Below, piece by piece: positions 27,201 to 38,715 of a stretch of 64,000 nt of DNA. The translations under genes and the position numbers were made by a program. Under the pieces are notes generated by a model. That model was not told where the DNA came from. It made no database searches and saw only the letters and a list, made by a program, of their open reading frames with translations. Position 1 is the first letter of the stretch. Each line of letters opens with the position of its first letter. The stretch comes from Cololabis saira (taxonomy: Eukaryota > Chordata > Actinopteri > Beloniformes > Belonidae), in NCBI RefSeq assembly GCF_033807715.1, contig NC_084596.1, positions 29,090,879 through 29,154,878 of the forward strand. Reading direction: 5' to 3'.

Positions 27201-28752
27201 ATTTTAAACAGCGAGAACTTGTCTGAACACAAAAGCAAAATATCAAGTTTTTTTATGCACCTTTTTTGCTTTGATTTCATGTGTGTATTTGTTCAGAAAA
27301 ATTCTAGAGGAAAAAAAATAGTAAACAAGGAGAGTTGTAATGCACGGTTTATCCTCATGAGTGATTATGTAACACTAAGTCCTCTCCTGTGGAAGGGCCT
27401 TTTAACATGTAGGGGATTAGTGGCCATGAGCCTCATTTTTGTTTTGACAGATAAAAAGAACAACTCGGAGTCATACCAACCTCAAGCTGACAAACTGTGA
27501 CTGTTAAATATTGTTAATAATGGTTGGATATTTTCTCTGTTACATTTGAGTTGTATGTTTTAAGACTCCTCTTTAACTCAACATTTTGAGTCTTGAAATC
27601 AACTAGAAACAAGACATGAATGCTTTGTAGTATCTGAAGGGATAATTAAGATGTTAAAAGAGACGGAGAGAAAAAAAAAACTTAAAAGGCATCTGTGATT
27701 CAACATGGAACATCAGCAGAGCAATGATCAAGTCCATCATTACAAGACTAATATCCAAAATGTCTTCATGCCTGCTGTATGTGGAATCCATTTACTGGGA
27801 TTTATAGCCAAGTTTGACTATAAAAATGGTTTTTGCACTAATTAACCACACACATATTAGACAATGCATCAAGTTGTATATCCATTGTGAATCATTTGTC
27901 ACCAGCTCAAGCGTCAGTTCTTCACTTTTTCAAAGCTATGGTGGCATCATGGGAGCAGCCAGAGGGGGGCTGTCTAGAAGTTTCTTGAGCTTTCTGTTAT
28001 TTTCTATAAAAAGCCTGTTTGCGGCACATCAAAGTTCTGTGGATGCGGATATTCCCTTGGCAAATGGAATTACATATATGCATAAATAAAAAGACAATCT
28101 TTTATCTTTTCTTTCCTTGTAACTGTGTAATGGAGAATAATTTATAGCACTAACTATAAACATTCTTCATTTGACTATATTTTGGCATTAAGTATGTCTC
28201 GACTGCTGTGTTTCTTTGGTTTTCTGTTCCACAACTTAAACCAGCCTACTGGATCATTTTAATGTTATGTGACAATGTTTTGTTAAATGTTACGTTTATT
28301 TTATTCTTATAGCATGTTCTACATAAACTGCCTAGTTTCAAAAGCCCTTCTCTGTCAGATCAGGGAATGAGTCATATTGTCTGCAATATAACTTTCTTCT
28401 GTTCAGTCCAAAAGCAAAACAACAGCTAGTCCTGCCAGTCCACGCAATCCATCAGGTTTCAAGACAGGTTCATGCAATCTTCACAGGAAGGTAAGCAAAA
28501 ACTGTATTGATCAATCAAATGGCATAAATCACATTCATTCAGGCAACCTTTTGAAAAGCGAAACACCTGCGTCCATCGCTGGAAAAACTCCTGGGGCATT
28601 TCTGAGAGGAACCTGTGGAGGATATGCTATCAAGCTCTTACCTCAGGGTCCAGGGTCTGAGAGAAAACGGAGGACAAGCACTGAGACAGCAGCATTGCTC
28701 CCCAGCCCTGCAGCAGGAGCTGAGGTGGGCATAAACGCTGTTTCCCAACCAT
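10066..28752 (-). CDS. tmie: Transmembrane inner ear protein, whole gene model
   Basis: TMIE is a small membrane subunit of the hair-cell mechanotransduction complex (with TMC1/2, LHFPL5, protocadherin-15 and CIB2). Its cytoplasmic tail is known to bind phospholipid. Exons on the - strand are 28752-28642, 25164-25047 and 19045-18896, then either 18443-18310 or 10370-10066. Phases match throughout. The distal choice gives 227 residues and the proximal choice 170; human TMIE has about 156. The identity rests on [20 protein letters not shown] for the pre-membrane and membrane start, [20 protein letters not shown] after it, and [15 protein letters not shown] in the cytoplasmic stem. All three closely resemble mammalian TMIE. 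The signal peptide is in exon 1. The gene lies tail-to-tail with pth1r; both are also on human chromosome 3p21. The intergenic spacing at the 3' ends is very small. Confidence 0.92.
10371..18309 (-). other. tmie last intron of the long form / 3' flank of the short form
   Basis: About 8 kb with no recognisable exon on either strand; only short chance ORFs. Simple runs are visible, for example a C-run then A-run near 14,676-14,694. If the proximal terminal exon is used, part of this is its 3' UTR. Confidence 0.6.
18310..18443 (-). CDS. tmie: tmie proximal alternative terminal exon (tail without Lys or Arg)
   Basis: Begins after TTCTCTCAG, completes the split codon to Ser and runs 44 residues (Ser plus 43) from [18 protein letters not shown] to [10 protein letters not shown], then TAG. 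Frame and phase agree with exon 3. No lysine or arginine is present, in contrast to the usual basic TMIE tail. The acceptor follows a very long pyrimidine microsatellite. It could be a real alternative 3' end or a recently gained one; there is no transcript evidence here. Confidence 0.6.
18444..18600 (-). promoter_or_regulatory. 3' splice region: 148-nt adenine-free pyrimidine tract and distant branch point
   Basis: On the tmie strand this is the intron end before the proximal terminal exon. Apart from the AG itself (18444-18445) there is no adenine from 18446 to 18593, because the + strand has no T there. Most of it is a (TTCTC)n microsatellite (18473-18590). Immediately upstream is CTAAC (18593-18597), a perfect yUnAy branch-point match, which places the likely branch A about 150 nt from the acceptor. 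Confidence 0.6.
18473..18590. repeat. (GAGAA)n pentanucleotide microsatellite
   Basis: More than 20 near-perfect copies of a GAGAA-type unit, pure purine on the + strand. ORFs of LLFSS repeats over it are artefacts. Confidence 0.97.
18896..19045 (-). CDS. tmie: tmie exon 3 (end of membrane helix, cytoplasmic stem)
   Basis: 150 nt encoding [20 protein letters not shown] and then [15 protein letters not shown], the most conserved part of TMIE. It ends with one nucleotide of a split codon (CCA GGA T|GTAAGT). Both downstream terminal exons start with two nucleotides that complete it to Ser. Confidence 0.96.
22553..22968 (+). mobile_element. tRNA-derived SINE (V-SINE-like)
   Basis: The 5' part resembles a tRNA gene with a B-box (GGTTCAATTCC, 22604-22614) but cannot be folded into a normal tRNA. 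Downstream is the GTGTGGAGTTTGCATGTTCT core common in fish V-SINE-type repeats. The right part is broken by the next element. Confidence 0.65.
22969..24170. mobile_element. DNA-transposon-like element with GGGGCCTCAT termini
   Basis: The left end reads GGGGCCTCATTTAAAA and the right end, reverse complemented, reads GGGGCCTCATCTATAAA. The inside is GC-rich with no coding capacity and holds a palindromic unit. The termini resemble hAT elements. A clean 8-bp target duplication could not be confirmed because both flanks are CCAGG-like. Confidence 0.45.
23560..23665. repeat. GC-rich palindromic unit, copy 1
   Basis: Arms share the motif ACGCAGAGCCTACGGCGTA and its complement around a GCGCGTCGCCGCG centre. 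It is the same family as the unit at 25,934-26,138. Confidence 0.7.
24215..24284. repeat. (AT)n microsatellite
   Basis: About 70 bp of alternating AT following an AAAATATAAAAATA lead-in. Confidence 0.95.
24285..24480 (+). repeat. Common teleost interspersed repeat fragment
   Basis: Contains GATCCAGGTCCTGCTCAAGG and AAAGGGAGTTTTTCCTTG, a combination I recognise from many fish genomes as part of a LINE/SINE-type repeat. Class not determined. Confidence 0.5.
24720..24830 (+). mobile_element. L2-type LINE 3' end relic
   Basis: Degenerate copy of the familiar end reading CTATCCAGGCTGTACCCCAC, then a GCTGGAATAGG-like segment and a TGGATGG tail. Confidence 0.5.
25047..25164 (-). CDS. tmie: tmie exon 2 (linker and start of membrane helix)
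   Basis: 118 nt between a polypyrimidine acceptor (TTTCAG) and the donor G|GTTAGT. Encodes [12 protein letters not shown] followed by the conserved TMIE block [20 protein letters not shown]. The last codon is completed by exon 3 to give AVVITLCC across the junction, as expected for the family. Confidence 0.92.
25281..26536. mobile_element. Non-autonomous PIF/Harbinger-like element (1,256 bp)
   Basis: Terminal inverted repeats GGGCCAATCCCAAT (left) and GGGCCAGTCCCAAT (right, reverse complemented) are flanked by TTA on both sides, the 3-bp duplication usual for PIF/Harbinger. A second motif, GGATTGGGACACCACT (left) and GAATTGGGACACCACT (right), recurs inside both ends. No transposase ORF. A palindromic unit is nested inside. 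Confidence 0.65.
25934..26138. repeat. GC-rich palindromic unit, copy 2 (nested)
   Basis: Near-perfect inverted repeat. Both arms contain TTTTTTCAGATCTCGCCAGA, then AAGGCTGATTTATGGTTCCG, then the ACGCAGAGCCTAC core shared with copy 1. It would fold into a long hairpin. Confidence 0.8.
28642..28752 (-). CDS. tmie: tmie exon 1 (signal peptide)
   Basis: Encodes 37 residues from [20 protein letters not shown] to LDPE, ending GAG followed by the donor GTAAGAG. The phase is 0, which matches the start of exon 2. The ATG has G at +4 and precedes a hydrophobic stretch typical of the TMIE signal peptide. An in-frame ATG further upstream would add a hydrophilic leader and so was not chosen. This exon is poorly conserved in the family, so the call depends on the splice phase and the signal-like sequence. 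Confidence 0.7.
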
Positions 28753-30871
28753 TCTCTCCCCCTCTGTCTCTCTGCAGCCACCCTGCCCCGTCTCCCCCCT
28801 TTTCCTCCGACTCTCCTCTTCTTCCACTGTGTGTGCCTGCTTGCAGTGGCGCCGTTTACAGGACAGGACCACAGAAGGTGATTAATAGACACTATGGAAG
28901 GTTTCCTCCCATCCACAACTGTCTGCTTCTCCGTTCCAATGTATTGTTGCCTTTCTGCCACAACACTGCAGGGACCAGAAAATACACGAGCATGCACCGC
29001 TGCAGCCAGCTCAAAACTGCCCCACGACAATGGAGGGAGCCAACCTTGCTGTTAGGGTACATTAATTAATTAACAGACCTGGTGTGGTTTACAGCCAGCT
29101 CATCCTATGGTGGCCAGGCAATTAACTGGGAGAGGGGGGATGGGCAGTGCAGTTGACCATGATACGGCTGGCCTGTGCAGGGACAGTGAAGTAAATGGCA
29201 TCCTCTTTATTGCCTCAGAAGGCTGCAGTATAAAAATTCTCACAGCTTCATCCTTTCCTGGTGGCAGAATATGATAAGCTGAGTAGCTGCTGAGCCCCAT
29301 GTTTTCTAAAGGCACTTATCCAAGAGAAAGAAAAACGTCAAACTGCTGTGGTTGCAGTCACCGCTTACAGCTATATATATAAATGTATACATTAAGACAA
29401 AAATGTATACATTCATATATATTTTTAAAGGTTATTTAATTAGACTCATGTGCTGATTAAAAATACAGTTGGTATATTTAAGAAGCAGCAGTTCGTAGTG
29501 GAGAAGGAATGGCTACACCATGCTCGATGAAAATGAAAATACCGTCAGACATCTTCATGGGAACATGCCCTGAGTGACAAAAGACAAATATTAACAATAG
29601 TTCTGGATTCCTACTGGAATGCCATGATTCTAAACAATGTTCCATCACAGAGTGTTTTGGTGATTTTGGACGAAGAGGCTGTTCCCTAGGTGTTCTGCTA
29701 GCTGAGGCCTGCTGACTGTTAAGGCCATGGTCTTAATGGGTAGACTAGACACACATCATTTTGAAATAATTGAATGACCATTAATTCCCTGTAGATATGG
29801 AAATTTTCAGCCTGAAGGAATTCACTGCCATAAGAAAAAGAAAAGTTTTTCTTTGTCTTTAATTTGTTTCATGCCTTTATATTTGTTTACTGTTTAGCTG
29901 TCTTAGCAGTGCTTGGAGTTGTGTCTTCACTCCTATTGTGAAATACGTTTAAGTTTATTACGTTAACCCTGTAGCTTTTCTTCTTCCTTTCTGTCTACCT
30001 GAGTATGTTAGCCTTTTGCTGCTTAGCAGAGAGATAAATAAATAATTTATACTGTCTTAAAATATCCTCCTGAAATTAACCTTTTGGTTATAAAACACAG
30101 GAGTTACTAAAATGAAACTTTTAAAACTTCTCAAGGAACTTTGGGGGAACCACACACTGTGTAAAAACAACTGGATAAATGCCCTGTGATGCCACTCATA
30201 AGTTTTCTTAGAAGTACTTTTGAAGCTTCTTCTTCTTTATCTCTCTGCATACTGCCATAGGTACCGATGCCACTCGTTTAATTTAAAAATGTCAAAATTC
30301 CAGGTCCACCTAAACCTGGAAGCTGGCTGAAACACAAGCTTCCAGGTCAACTTCATTTCAGGTCCACATTTGCTCAATGACTGCAATTTAACTATTTTAC
30401 CTCTGCTGTCTTAGGGCCTGAGCTGGTCAGTGCTTGGTCATTAGCCAAGCCCTAGGGATGACAGTGCCTGGCGTCCTTGGCAAGTGCGCAGTGGTAGTCA
30501 TTTTAGGAGGAGCAGGAATAAGTTAAACACTATTTCCATCATGGGAGATGAAGTGGAGAAGACAGAACAGTGTGAATCTCTTTGTGTTCACCTGCCAACC
30601 CTGAGTACCCTCATCATACAGTTGTTCAATAATAGTGTCTTCTGTCAGAGACTTTTACCTTCCTGCTCACAGCCATAACCATCTGTAATGACTTTCTAAA
30701 GAAACTTTAATACTGAGAGTCATTCCTTTTGAAGATAAAGTATTCTTGAACTGAACTGAATATAGTCTATATTCTCAGTTGACCAAATTTTAATATATTA
30801 TGTGTTTGAGCATGTATATTTTGTTACTGTCCAACAACGTTTTTGAATAAGTCATATGCCATTATTATAAG
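28753..30871 (-). other. tmie 5' UTR/promoter side and intergenic DNA
   Basis: The first 300 bases upstream of the tmie start are relatively GC-rich and probably hold the 5' UTR and promoter. No TATA box stands out. From 29,100 to 30,870 I see no gene. Confidence 0.4.
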
Positions 30872-30976
30872 TGTTACGTGCCACAGAGGTAGGGTTCTCT
30901 GTGGCTCTGCATTTCTCTTCCACCTTCTCCTCCCCTCCCTACCACTCATTCTCTGCAGGTCTGAGGTCCATAACCA

Positions 30977-31929
<953 letters not shown>

Positions 31930-32691
31930 TCCATAACCAGCAGCGATTCACCACCCATCTCCCATTGGCCAGCCTCCTATTCCCTGTCTCTGCCCTCCTC
32001 CAATCATCTCCACTTGTGCCCTATAAAAGGGCTGATTGCCAGTTCCTTCTGGCTCTCTCACAGCAAGTTGATGGCTGCTTGCTAGAGTCCAGAAGCACAC
32101 CCTGCTGTTATTGTTCTGCTAAATAGTCTGGTGTATATGCCCTGCCTTGGGACAGGTAAGACGGGGGCCCCTATACACAGGCATCACGTAGGTAGAATCT
32201 ATGTTTAGTCACGTTAGGTAAGGGATGGTTGCCACTACTGTATTTTTGTCCCACTGGTTAGTGTAGTTAGGCAGACAGGCTTTTGTTTCCTTATTAGACA
32301 GTTAGATATAACTGTGTTTATCCTTAGCTGCTTAATTTGTTATTTTGGCAACATCCACGTCCCCTGGCAGTGGCATACTTTTGTTTTGTTACTTTGTACA
32401 CTTGTAAATATTGTAAATATCTTGCTGGAGTGTAAGTAAAATCAAGCACACCAGTTAAAAACCCTGTGTTGTCTCCATTATTTGCATCTTTTAATGCTTG
32501 GGTTCCCTTTTGTCTTGTCATGTTATGTGACCCTTGGTCTCAACACCTGTACATGGCCTGACCAGGGGTTTCATAACATGAAAGTGGGGGCTCGTCCGGG
32601 AAATTTCTGAGCAGTTGGGGGTGCAAATACTTGGTTCTCTAGACTTGAGGTGATAGTTGGTTTTTGTGCGTTTTTTTTTTTTTTTTGTACC

Positions 32692-33011
32692 ATGGCATCC
32701 GGTTTTGATTTAAACCAGTTCATTGCAAACCCTTCCCGTGATTCCTTTGAGAAGTGTCGCAAGGCTGACCTGATTTCGGTGGCCAAACATTATGGTATTG
32801 TGACTGACGGTGAAGCCCTTAAATTCTCTTACAATGTCTTTGAGCCATTTATCAACTTACCTCCGACCGATATAAAGGTCAAATTGTATCTTCTTTTAAA
32901 TGAATCTGTCATATTGGTCAGACATCGCTTACAGATTGCAAACATTGGCATAAAAAGCTTAAAACCTTCTTCGACTGATAATAAATCACTTGATTTCCAA
33001 AAGGCAATAGT
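32692..33011 (+). pseudogene. Gag N-terminal fragment of LTR retrotransposon
   Basis: The ORF starts MASGFDLNQFIANPSRDSF at an ATG in an ACCATGG context 90 nt after the primer-binding site, and continues for about 107 residues. This resembles the N-terminus of fish gypsy-type Gag proteins. The frame then enters TAGGGCTGTCACGG, which looks like the end of an unrelated DNA transposon, and stops at 33,081. It is a truncated remnant, not a host gene. Confidence 0.6.
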
Positions 33012-36000
33012 TAGGGCTGTCACGGTATGTCTGGAGTCGTCAAGTCAAGGCTGCTTTCTGTCCATCTTTTGCAATTTTTAATTAATAAAAAAAGGAAAAA
33101 GGTTCCAAGCGAAAGCCTGAACAGCCATAACTTTTAAAGAAATTATATGATTCAAATGAAAAAAAAATTGTATTTCATCTTTGACTTTAAGCTTTTTGAA
33201 GTCTGACAAAATATCTAACAGCTAAAGAGGTCGTAATTTCAAAAATAACAGAAATTAGGTCAGTTTGCATGAATTGTATGAATGGATGAAGAACTGACAT
33301 CGTCGTATTTGATTGCCTTTATTCTGATCAAAGACAATTGTGCCCTACTATAGCATCAAGAGCCCCAGCCTGAGGGTCTTGGCTGACAATTAAAGCCCTC
33401 ATCTGTATCCAGACAGAAATAGCTCTAAGCCATTTGCTTTTGTCTGAGTCGTTGGTTGTTGTGTGCAATCACAATACCAGTGTTTTATCATCTGGATCAC
33501 ATCCAGCGGCTGGTGAATAAAAGAGTCTGCTTTACTGTTTGCTTGTTCTGCTTGCATGAAGGTTTTTTTTATCTCTGTCTTGCTAACTCTTTTGTTCCCA
33601 GCCTTAAACTGTTCTGTCACGCTAGTTTAAGAATAGTATGTAAGGTTGGCAGTCTTTTTGTCAAGAAACAGAAATGACCGTACTTGTGAAATCTAAGTTA
33701 AAGCCCTCTGATGGGATGTCGGCGACTGGCATGTCAAACTGCAACGTCCTTGCACTGAGAAGCTGCATTTTCTTGAAAAGTTGTGTATTTATTGCTCTGT
33801 TTTCTGACAAATCCACAATCAGTGGTGAGATTCAGGTGTTAGAGTAGTGCAATCACACCTATATGCAATCTGAACGTGAGGGTTTTCTCAGTTATGATTA
33901 TACAGAATGAACTCTTACCAGAATGATTGAAAGAATGAATGAAGAAATTTGCAACAGGAAACACCACAGATTGCAGTACTCTGTACCTGTTAGACAGAAG
34001 ACAGTCAATCAAGGCATCTCATGGATCTATGTCTAGTCAGCACAGGAAAACTGAAGTCCCATTTTTCCGCGCTCTGTAAACCTCAGAATTTAAATCCCAC
34101 TTAGCAACAGGTCTATCTACCTACTCTAAAGATAACACATTACAAATTCAGGGAATCACTTTAAATGTCCAGTGCTCAAGTCCATACAAGATGCTTTCAT
34201 GAGTATAACTCACTAATTGGTACTCTTCATTTCAATTTCAATTAAGTCTGATCTTTTTTGACTGCGGCTCACCTCTACATGGCACGCTACATCAAACTAC
34301 AATGTGAACTAGCAGACTTGTTGCGGCCCATTAAGTACTAATCAGAAGATGCAACTGTTGTGTAAAAATCTAATATTCGTCTTCATCTTTATTCATGAAA
34401 CATACATAGAGAAAATCTCAGTGAGCAAAGGAATCTCCTTGGGCATTGTGGTGCTTCAGCAGCCGTGTCATTTCCTTTTGTTTATCCTAATTATGTCTGT
34501 CTCTCTCCACAGCAAACTATCAGATGAAGGTACAATAAAAAAAATCTGCAGCCTGTTATCCGTGGTGCTCATGCACAGATCTTCAGAAAGCTGTTGATCT
34601 TACTGACCATGATCATATCAGTGAGCAAAATGTCAATGCCATTACATCAGTATGTGCTAAGGGGTTTGTTAAGCAACTTTGCTTGTGAAGGGACATGCCC
34701 CAAAGTTACCGTTCATCTTGCCTCACAGTGTAACCAACAACTACTGAATGTATCTGTAACTGCTCTTGGAATGACAAATACAAGCTGCGAAGCAACGAAT
34801 TATTGTCATAAAAATATATATATGTTGTCCAGAAGGACAAACGGCATGCCTTACCTCACTGACAGTGTTGGTTATACAAACATATTAAATGTAGCATCAG
34901 TTTATTTTGAAATAATAGAAAAGGGGATTTATTTTTATTTTCTAATTTATCAAAATTGTTTTCAGGACCATCATCAGAAATGAACTGGAGCGTTTCCAGT
35001 AGAAATTGATTATTTGACAGAAAGTGTCAAGCAATTCAATCTGGAGTGAGAAAATTGCCGAATGGATGAGATAAGCAGGAGTCATGTGTCCAGAGTGACA
35101 GTCAGGTGATAAGAAAAACCCAGGAAAGGAGACAACCTTTAGTGGTGAGACACATATTGTGATGAATTGTGATTGGTTAGAAGACAGCGGTTTTCCAAGC
35201 TTGCACTGTTGCCCAGCATGCATTGTTGCTCTGCACAGTATCTTGGAAGCAAAGATGCAGCAAGCGTTTTCTGCAATAATGCGCATTATTAAGATAATGC
35301 TTTGTTATTTTCTGTATAATGTGAACATCATATTCACCGTATCTATTATCTTCCAGAAGCCGGAAAATCAGTCAAATAATGGCCTGACAGCTGGGTATGA
35401 TAATGGCAGGTGAAAAACATGAACATGAACATGAACTGATTATATTCTGGAATGCTATTTGTTATTTGTTGGAAGTCAATATGTGTTTTATAATGTATAT
35501 TTACATTTACATAAAAATTCAGTTTATTTATAATTATATTATAATAATTCATAATTCAATGATTTGCAATTCATTCAAATTTTCAAGAATATATTTCTTT
35601 GAGCAGGGCTATGTGTGGGACTGTGTGGCATCACCACTTGCACATTTGTATGAGCATTTACGAACTGAGGAGTAATTTTTCACATTTTAAGCTAATCTTG
35701 TTTGATTTCAGACTTCGTAAAAGGTCAGGGCCTCTTCTTTTTTCATGATTTACCAAATAATACAAATTACTTAAATGTCTTACTGCAAGTAGGTCCCTTT
35801 AATGCCCAAATTATTAATATTACAGACAGAGCTTAATATGTCATAATCATGCAGAAAATGGTTTGACATTGTCTTATTTAAATAAGGAATGTGTCATGCA
35901 GAACGCAGAGTCCTAGGCTGTTTCAGGATTCGTGAATTCACGGATATGCAATGGATATGCAAGTGAGCCACTACACTATGGCACATGATGGGGTTTTTAA

Positions 36001-36579
36001 CTGTGAGCTGATAAGTCAGATGGCTGCTCCCCTCTTAAGCCTGGAGGACACAGAGTCCCACAGAGTGATTTAAGTTATTTCTATATAGTAATATATATAT
36101 ATACATTTTTATAATTATGACTGGCAAGGGCCAAGTTCTTGTTGAATCAGTATTTTCTTACAAGTGGTATAGCACAACGAAAAAGAACACTTGAAAATAT
36201 ATCTTTTTTTATGTGCTGAAGTTTATTGAACTGTTTCATTTAAAAACCTGCCTACTTCTGTTATAGCCTCGGGATGTTGGTCTTAGGTTGTGTTTTTACT
36301 CCTCCTATCCGTGCTTTGTGAGCGCTGTGGTTTGCTGTGGAGATATCCTGTTGCATTCCCATTTGTCTTGCCTCTGTTTTCCACCACCGGTTCTTGCCAG
36401 TTTTACTTCTGTTTGAAGTTTTAAGATTTTGAGTTATGTGTATATTGTACTGTAAGTGGTGCTTCTGGTATGATTTTTGATTTTTAAAATGCAGGTTAAG
36501 ATTAAAGTAAAGGTTAAAGAAATAGGATAAGGACTCAGAGGGCTGCTTCCTATCTCCCATAGTTCTTTCCTCCCTCAGG
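33012..36579. other. Intergenic stretch, no gene recognised
   Basis: Only short ORFs without family resemblance. It begins with a possible hAT-like terminus (TAGGGCTGTCA at 33,012). The longest ORF (34,594-34,983, +) has no recognisable domain. Confidence 0.5.
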
Positions 36580-36649
36580 ACACCACTCTTGATGATGTTT
36601 AGTAATGAGAATAGTTGTGATCATCTCGAGAAAAGTGCTATGTTTCACT

Positions 36650-36841
36650 TCACCTCAGTATGCTGTTTACCTTCATTGCGGTGAAACCAGCAGTGTGCGT
36701 GAGAAGAGAGGCTTCGGAATGATCCGAAAGCTTTTCTTGAAATTTTAGCAGTTTTTTCATTTTTTTTCTTCGGTTTTTGAGAGCAACATTCTTTATTCTT
36801 TTAGTGTTTAAACTTTTACTGCCTGACATTTGAAATAACAC
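36650..36841 (-). CDS. Unidentified 63-residue ORF, left arm copy
   Basis: Reads MLFQMSGSKSLNTKRIKN and onward to TAMKVNSILR. Very basic in its first half (KNRRKKMKK). Product unknown. The other arm carries the same ORF with two visible substitutions. The codon run AAG|GTAAAC near its end could also be a splice donor. It may be a repeat-borne chance ORF. Confidence 0.25.
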   Translation of the reverse strand: MLFQMSGSKSLNTKRIKNVALKNRRKKMKKLLKFQEKLSDHSEASLLTHTAGFTAMKVNSILR

Positions 36842-37830
36842 ACAAAAGATCGTTTTTTTTCCAAGTGTTAATTATATATTGAATGCAAAAATGCTTTGAC
36901 TTTTGTATTTAACAGCTCCTACATAATTATTTTTATAATCATTATGAAAACATTGGGTATGTTTATGTAATGTTCAAAGATTTTTTTTAATAAAACTTTT
37001 TATCTTCTTTTTTTTTAAATTGGGGGTTGTAGAAAGGTGTCAGAAATTGATGCATCAAATATTATCCATCTGGCATTATAGGGTTAATACTCTTGCTGTC
37101 AAGCGATTAAAAAAAAAAAAAAAAGAGACTCACCTAAAACTTGCAGAGAAAAGCCCTCATTTTGGAGATGTTTTCCTTTAAATTCATTACATTATTGTGG
37201 CAGATCAAAAGATTGATATATAACAACAAAAAAAATGGCTTTATAAAGTTATTTTCTCAACAGACTTGAACACATGCAGTCCTAGCCATTTACATCCACT
37301 TGGCAAGAACATTCAAGAGTACCTGGCTGCAGGCAAGATGGCCGACAAGGGCGCCGCCAGAGTTCCATCCATACCGGAAGTCCATACCGAAAGTTGGTCA
37401 CTTCTTTAATATATATATTTTTTTTATTTATTTTTTTTTTTTTAATTAACATTTGCAAACAGTACAATGATAACAAAACTTCACATTATGCAATTTCACG
37501 TTGAATTATAACATATAAAGAGTATTACTCAAATAAAAAACAAAACCAAGTCTCTTTTTTTTTTAATCGCTTGACAGCAAGAGTATTAACCCTATAATGC
37601 CAGATGGATAATATTTGATGCATCAATTTCTGACACCTTTCTACAACCCCCAATTTAATAAAAAAGAAGATAAAAAGTTTTATTAAAAAAAATCTTTGAA
37701 CATTACATAAACATACCCAATGTTTTCATAATGATTATAAAAATAATTATGTAGGAGCTGTTAAATACAAAAGTCAAAGCATTTTTGCATTCAATATATA
37801 ATTAACACTTGAAAAAAAACGATCTTTTGT

Positions 37831-38022
37831 GTGTTATTTCAAATGTCAGGCAGTAAAAGTTTAAACACTAAAAGAATAAAGAATGTTGCTCTCAAAAACC
37901 GAAGAAAAAAAATGAAAAAACTGCTAAATTTTCAAGAAAAGCTTTCGGATCATTCCGAAGCCTCTCTTCTCACGCACACTGCTGGTTTCACCGCAATGAA
38001 GGTAAACGGCATACTGAGGTGA
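37831..38022 (+). CDS. Unidentified 63-residue ORF, right arm copy
   Basis: Mirror copy of the ORF in the left arm, differing at LLNFQ (LLKFQ in the left copy) and VNGILR (VNSILR). No family recognised. The near-identity reflects the young inverted duplication rather than proven coding selection. Confidence 0.25.
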   Translation: MLFQMSGSKSLNTKRIKNVALKNRRKKMKKLLNFQEKLSDHSEASLLTHTAGFTAMKVNGILR

Positions 38023-38629
38023 AGTGAAACATAGCACTTTTCTCGAGATGATCACAACTATTCTCATTACTAAACATCAAGAGTGGTGTCTCTCTCAGAA
38101 CATTCGCTAGCCTCTCGGTCGCAGACGTGCGCATGCGCGCGGTGCTCTCCTCGAGTTTTGGGCAGAGCAGTGGATAAAACAGAGTGGCGACAACTTTTGA
38201 TCTCGCCGCCAGAGCGGTCACGTGGTTCATGTCAGCCCCGAAAGTTCCCAAACAAGTTACATGTTCGTCTATGGGACAGACAGCAGTCTTTAGAACGGTA
38301 AATATTTAAAAAAATCCGTACACAGGTACATTTACAACTGATATTGAATCCCTGTGAATTCATCAATGTCAGTTACGTGTATTGAATGGCTGAATGACAA
38401 CTAAAAGCGTAATTTGACAAGCTTGTCTGCGTTATTTTGGGGGGGAGGGAAAACTTGACTTCATGGATTGCAGATAAATTAGCAATTGAACTGTAATCTG
38501 GTGCAATGCATCTCTTGTGTAGCTACATGAGATTAATGTAAGCGATTTATGAATACTCCCTTACATTGGACAATGATAAATTATGGTTTTCAGTTAAATA
38601 TTTTATGATCCAGATCTATTTATCTGTAG

Positions 38630-38715
38630 TACGATGCTGCAGATGTTTATCAGTCTGTGGTCACTCAGTGTGTTGTTTTATGCTGCAGTCTGCTGGGGAG
38701 GCAGCATCAGACACA
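38630..38715 (+). pseudogene. LINE reverse-transcriptase ORF relic
   Basis: Translates to SVLFYAAVCWGGSIR, which matches the C-terminal part of fish non-LTR retrotransposon ORFs. Just upstream the matching frame shifts by one base (a YQSVVT-like reading in another frame), so it is a damaged fragment. The ORF that runs on to 38,990 does not keep the resemblance. Confidence 0.55.

Larger units (their letters stand above)
25165..28641 (-). other. tmie intron 1
   Basis: Contains the Harbinger-like element described separately. 26,540-28,640 shows no exon or repeat that I can name. Confidence 0.6.
36580..38090. repeat. 1.5-kb inverted repeat with duplicated short ORF
   Basis: Left arm 36,580-37,130 and right arm 37,549-38,090 are near-identical in reverse complement and flank a 418-bp unique spacer. 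Both arms contain the same A-run and the same ORF. Terminal motifs of a known transposon class were not identified. Confidence 0.85.

Noticed and set aside
28551..29069. 172-residue + strand ORF over the tmie exon 1 region
   Set aside because: No family resemblance; lies opposite the phase-matched tmie first exon and its upstream region.
32324..33081. Possible host gene starting MASGFDL
   Set aside because: Preceded by an LTR and a primer-binding site, so it is a retroelement gag fragment.
34560..34800. Phrase LQKAVDLTDHDH resembling a reverse-transcriptase motif
   Set aside because: Too short, with stops soon after in that frame; no other RT motif nearby.
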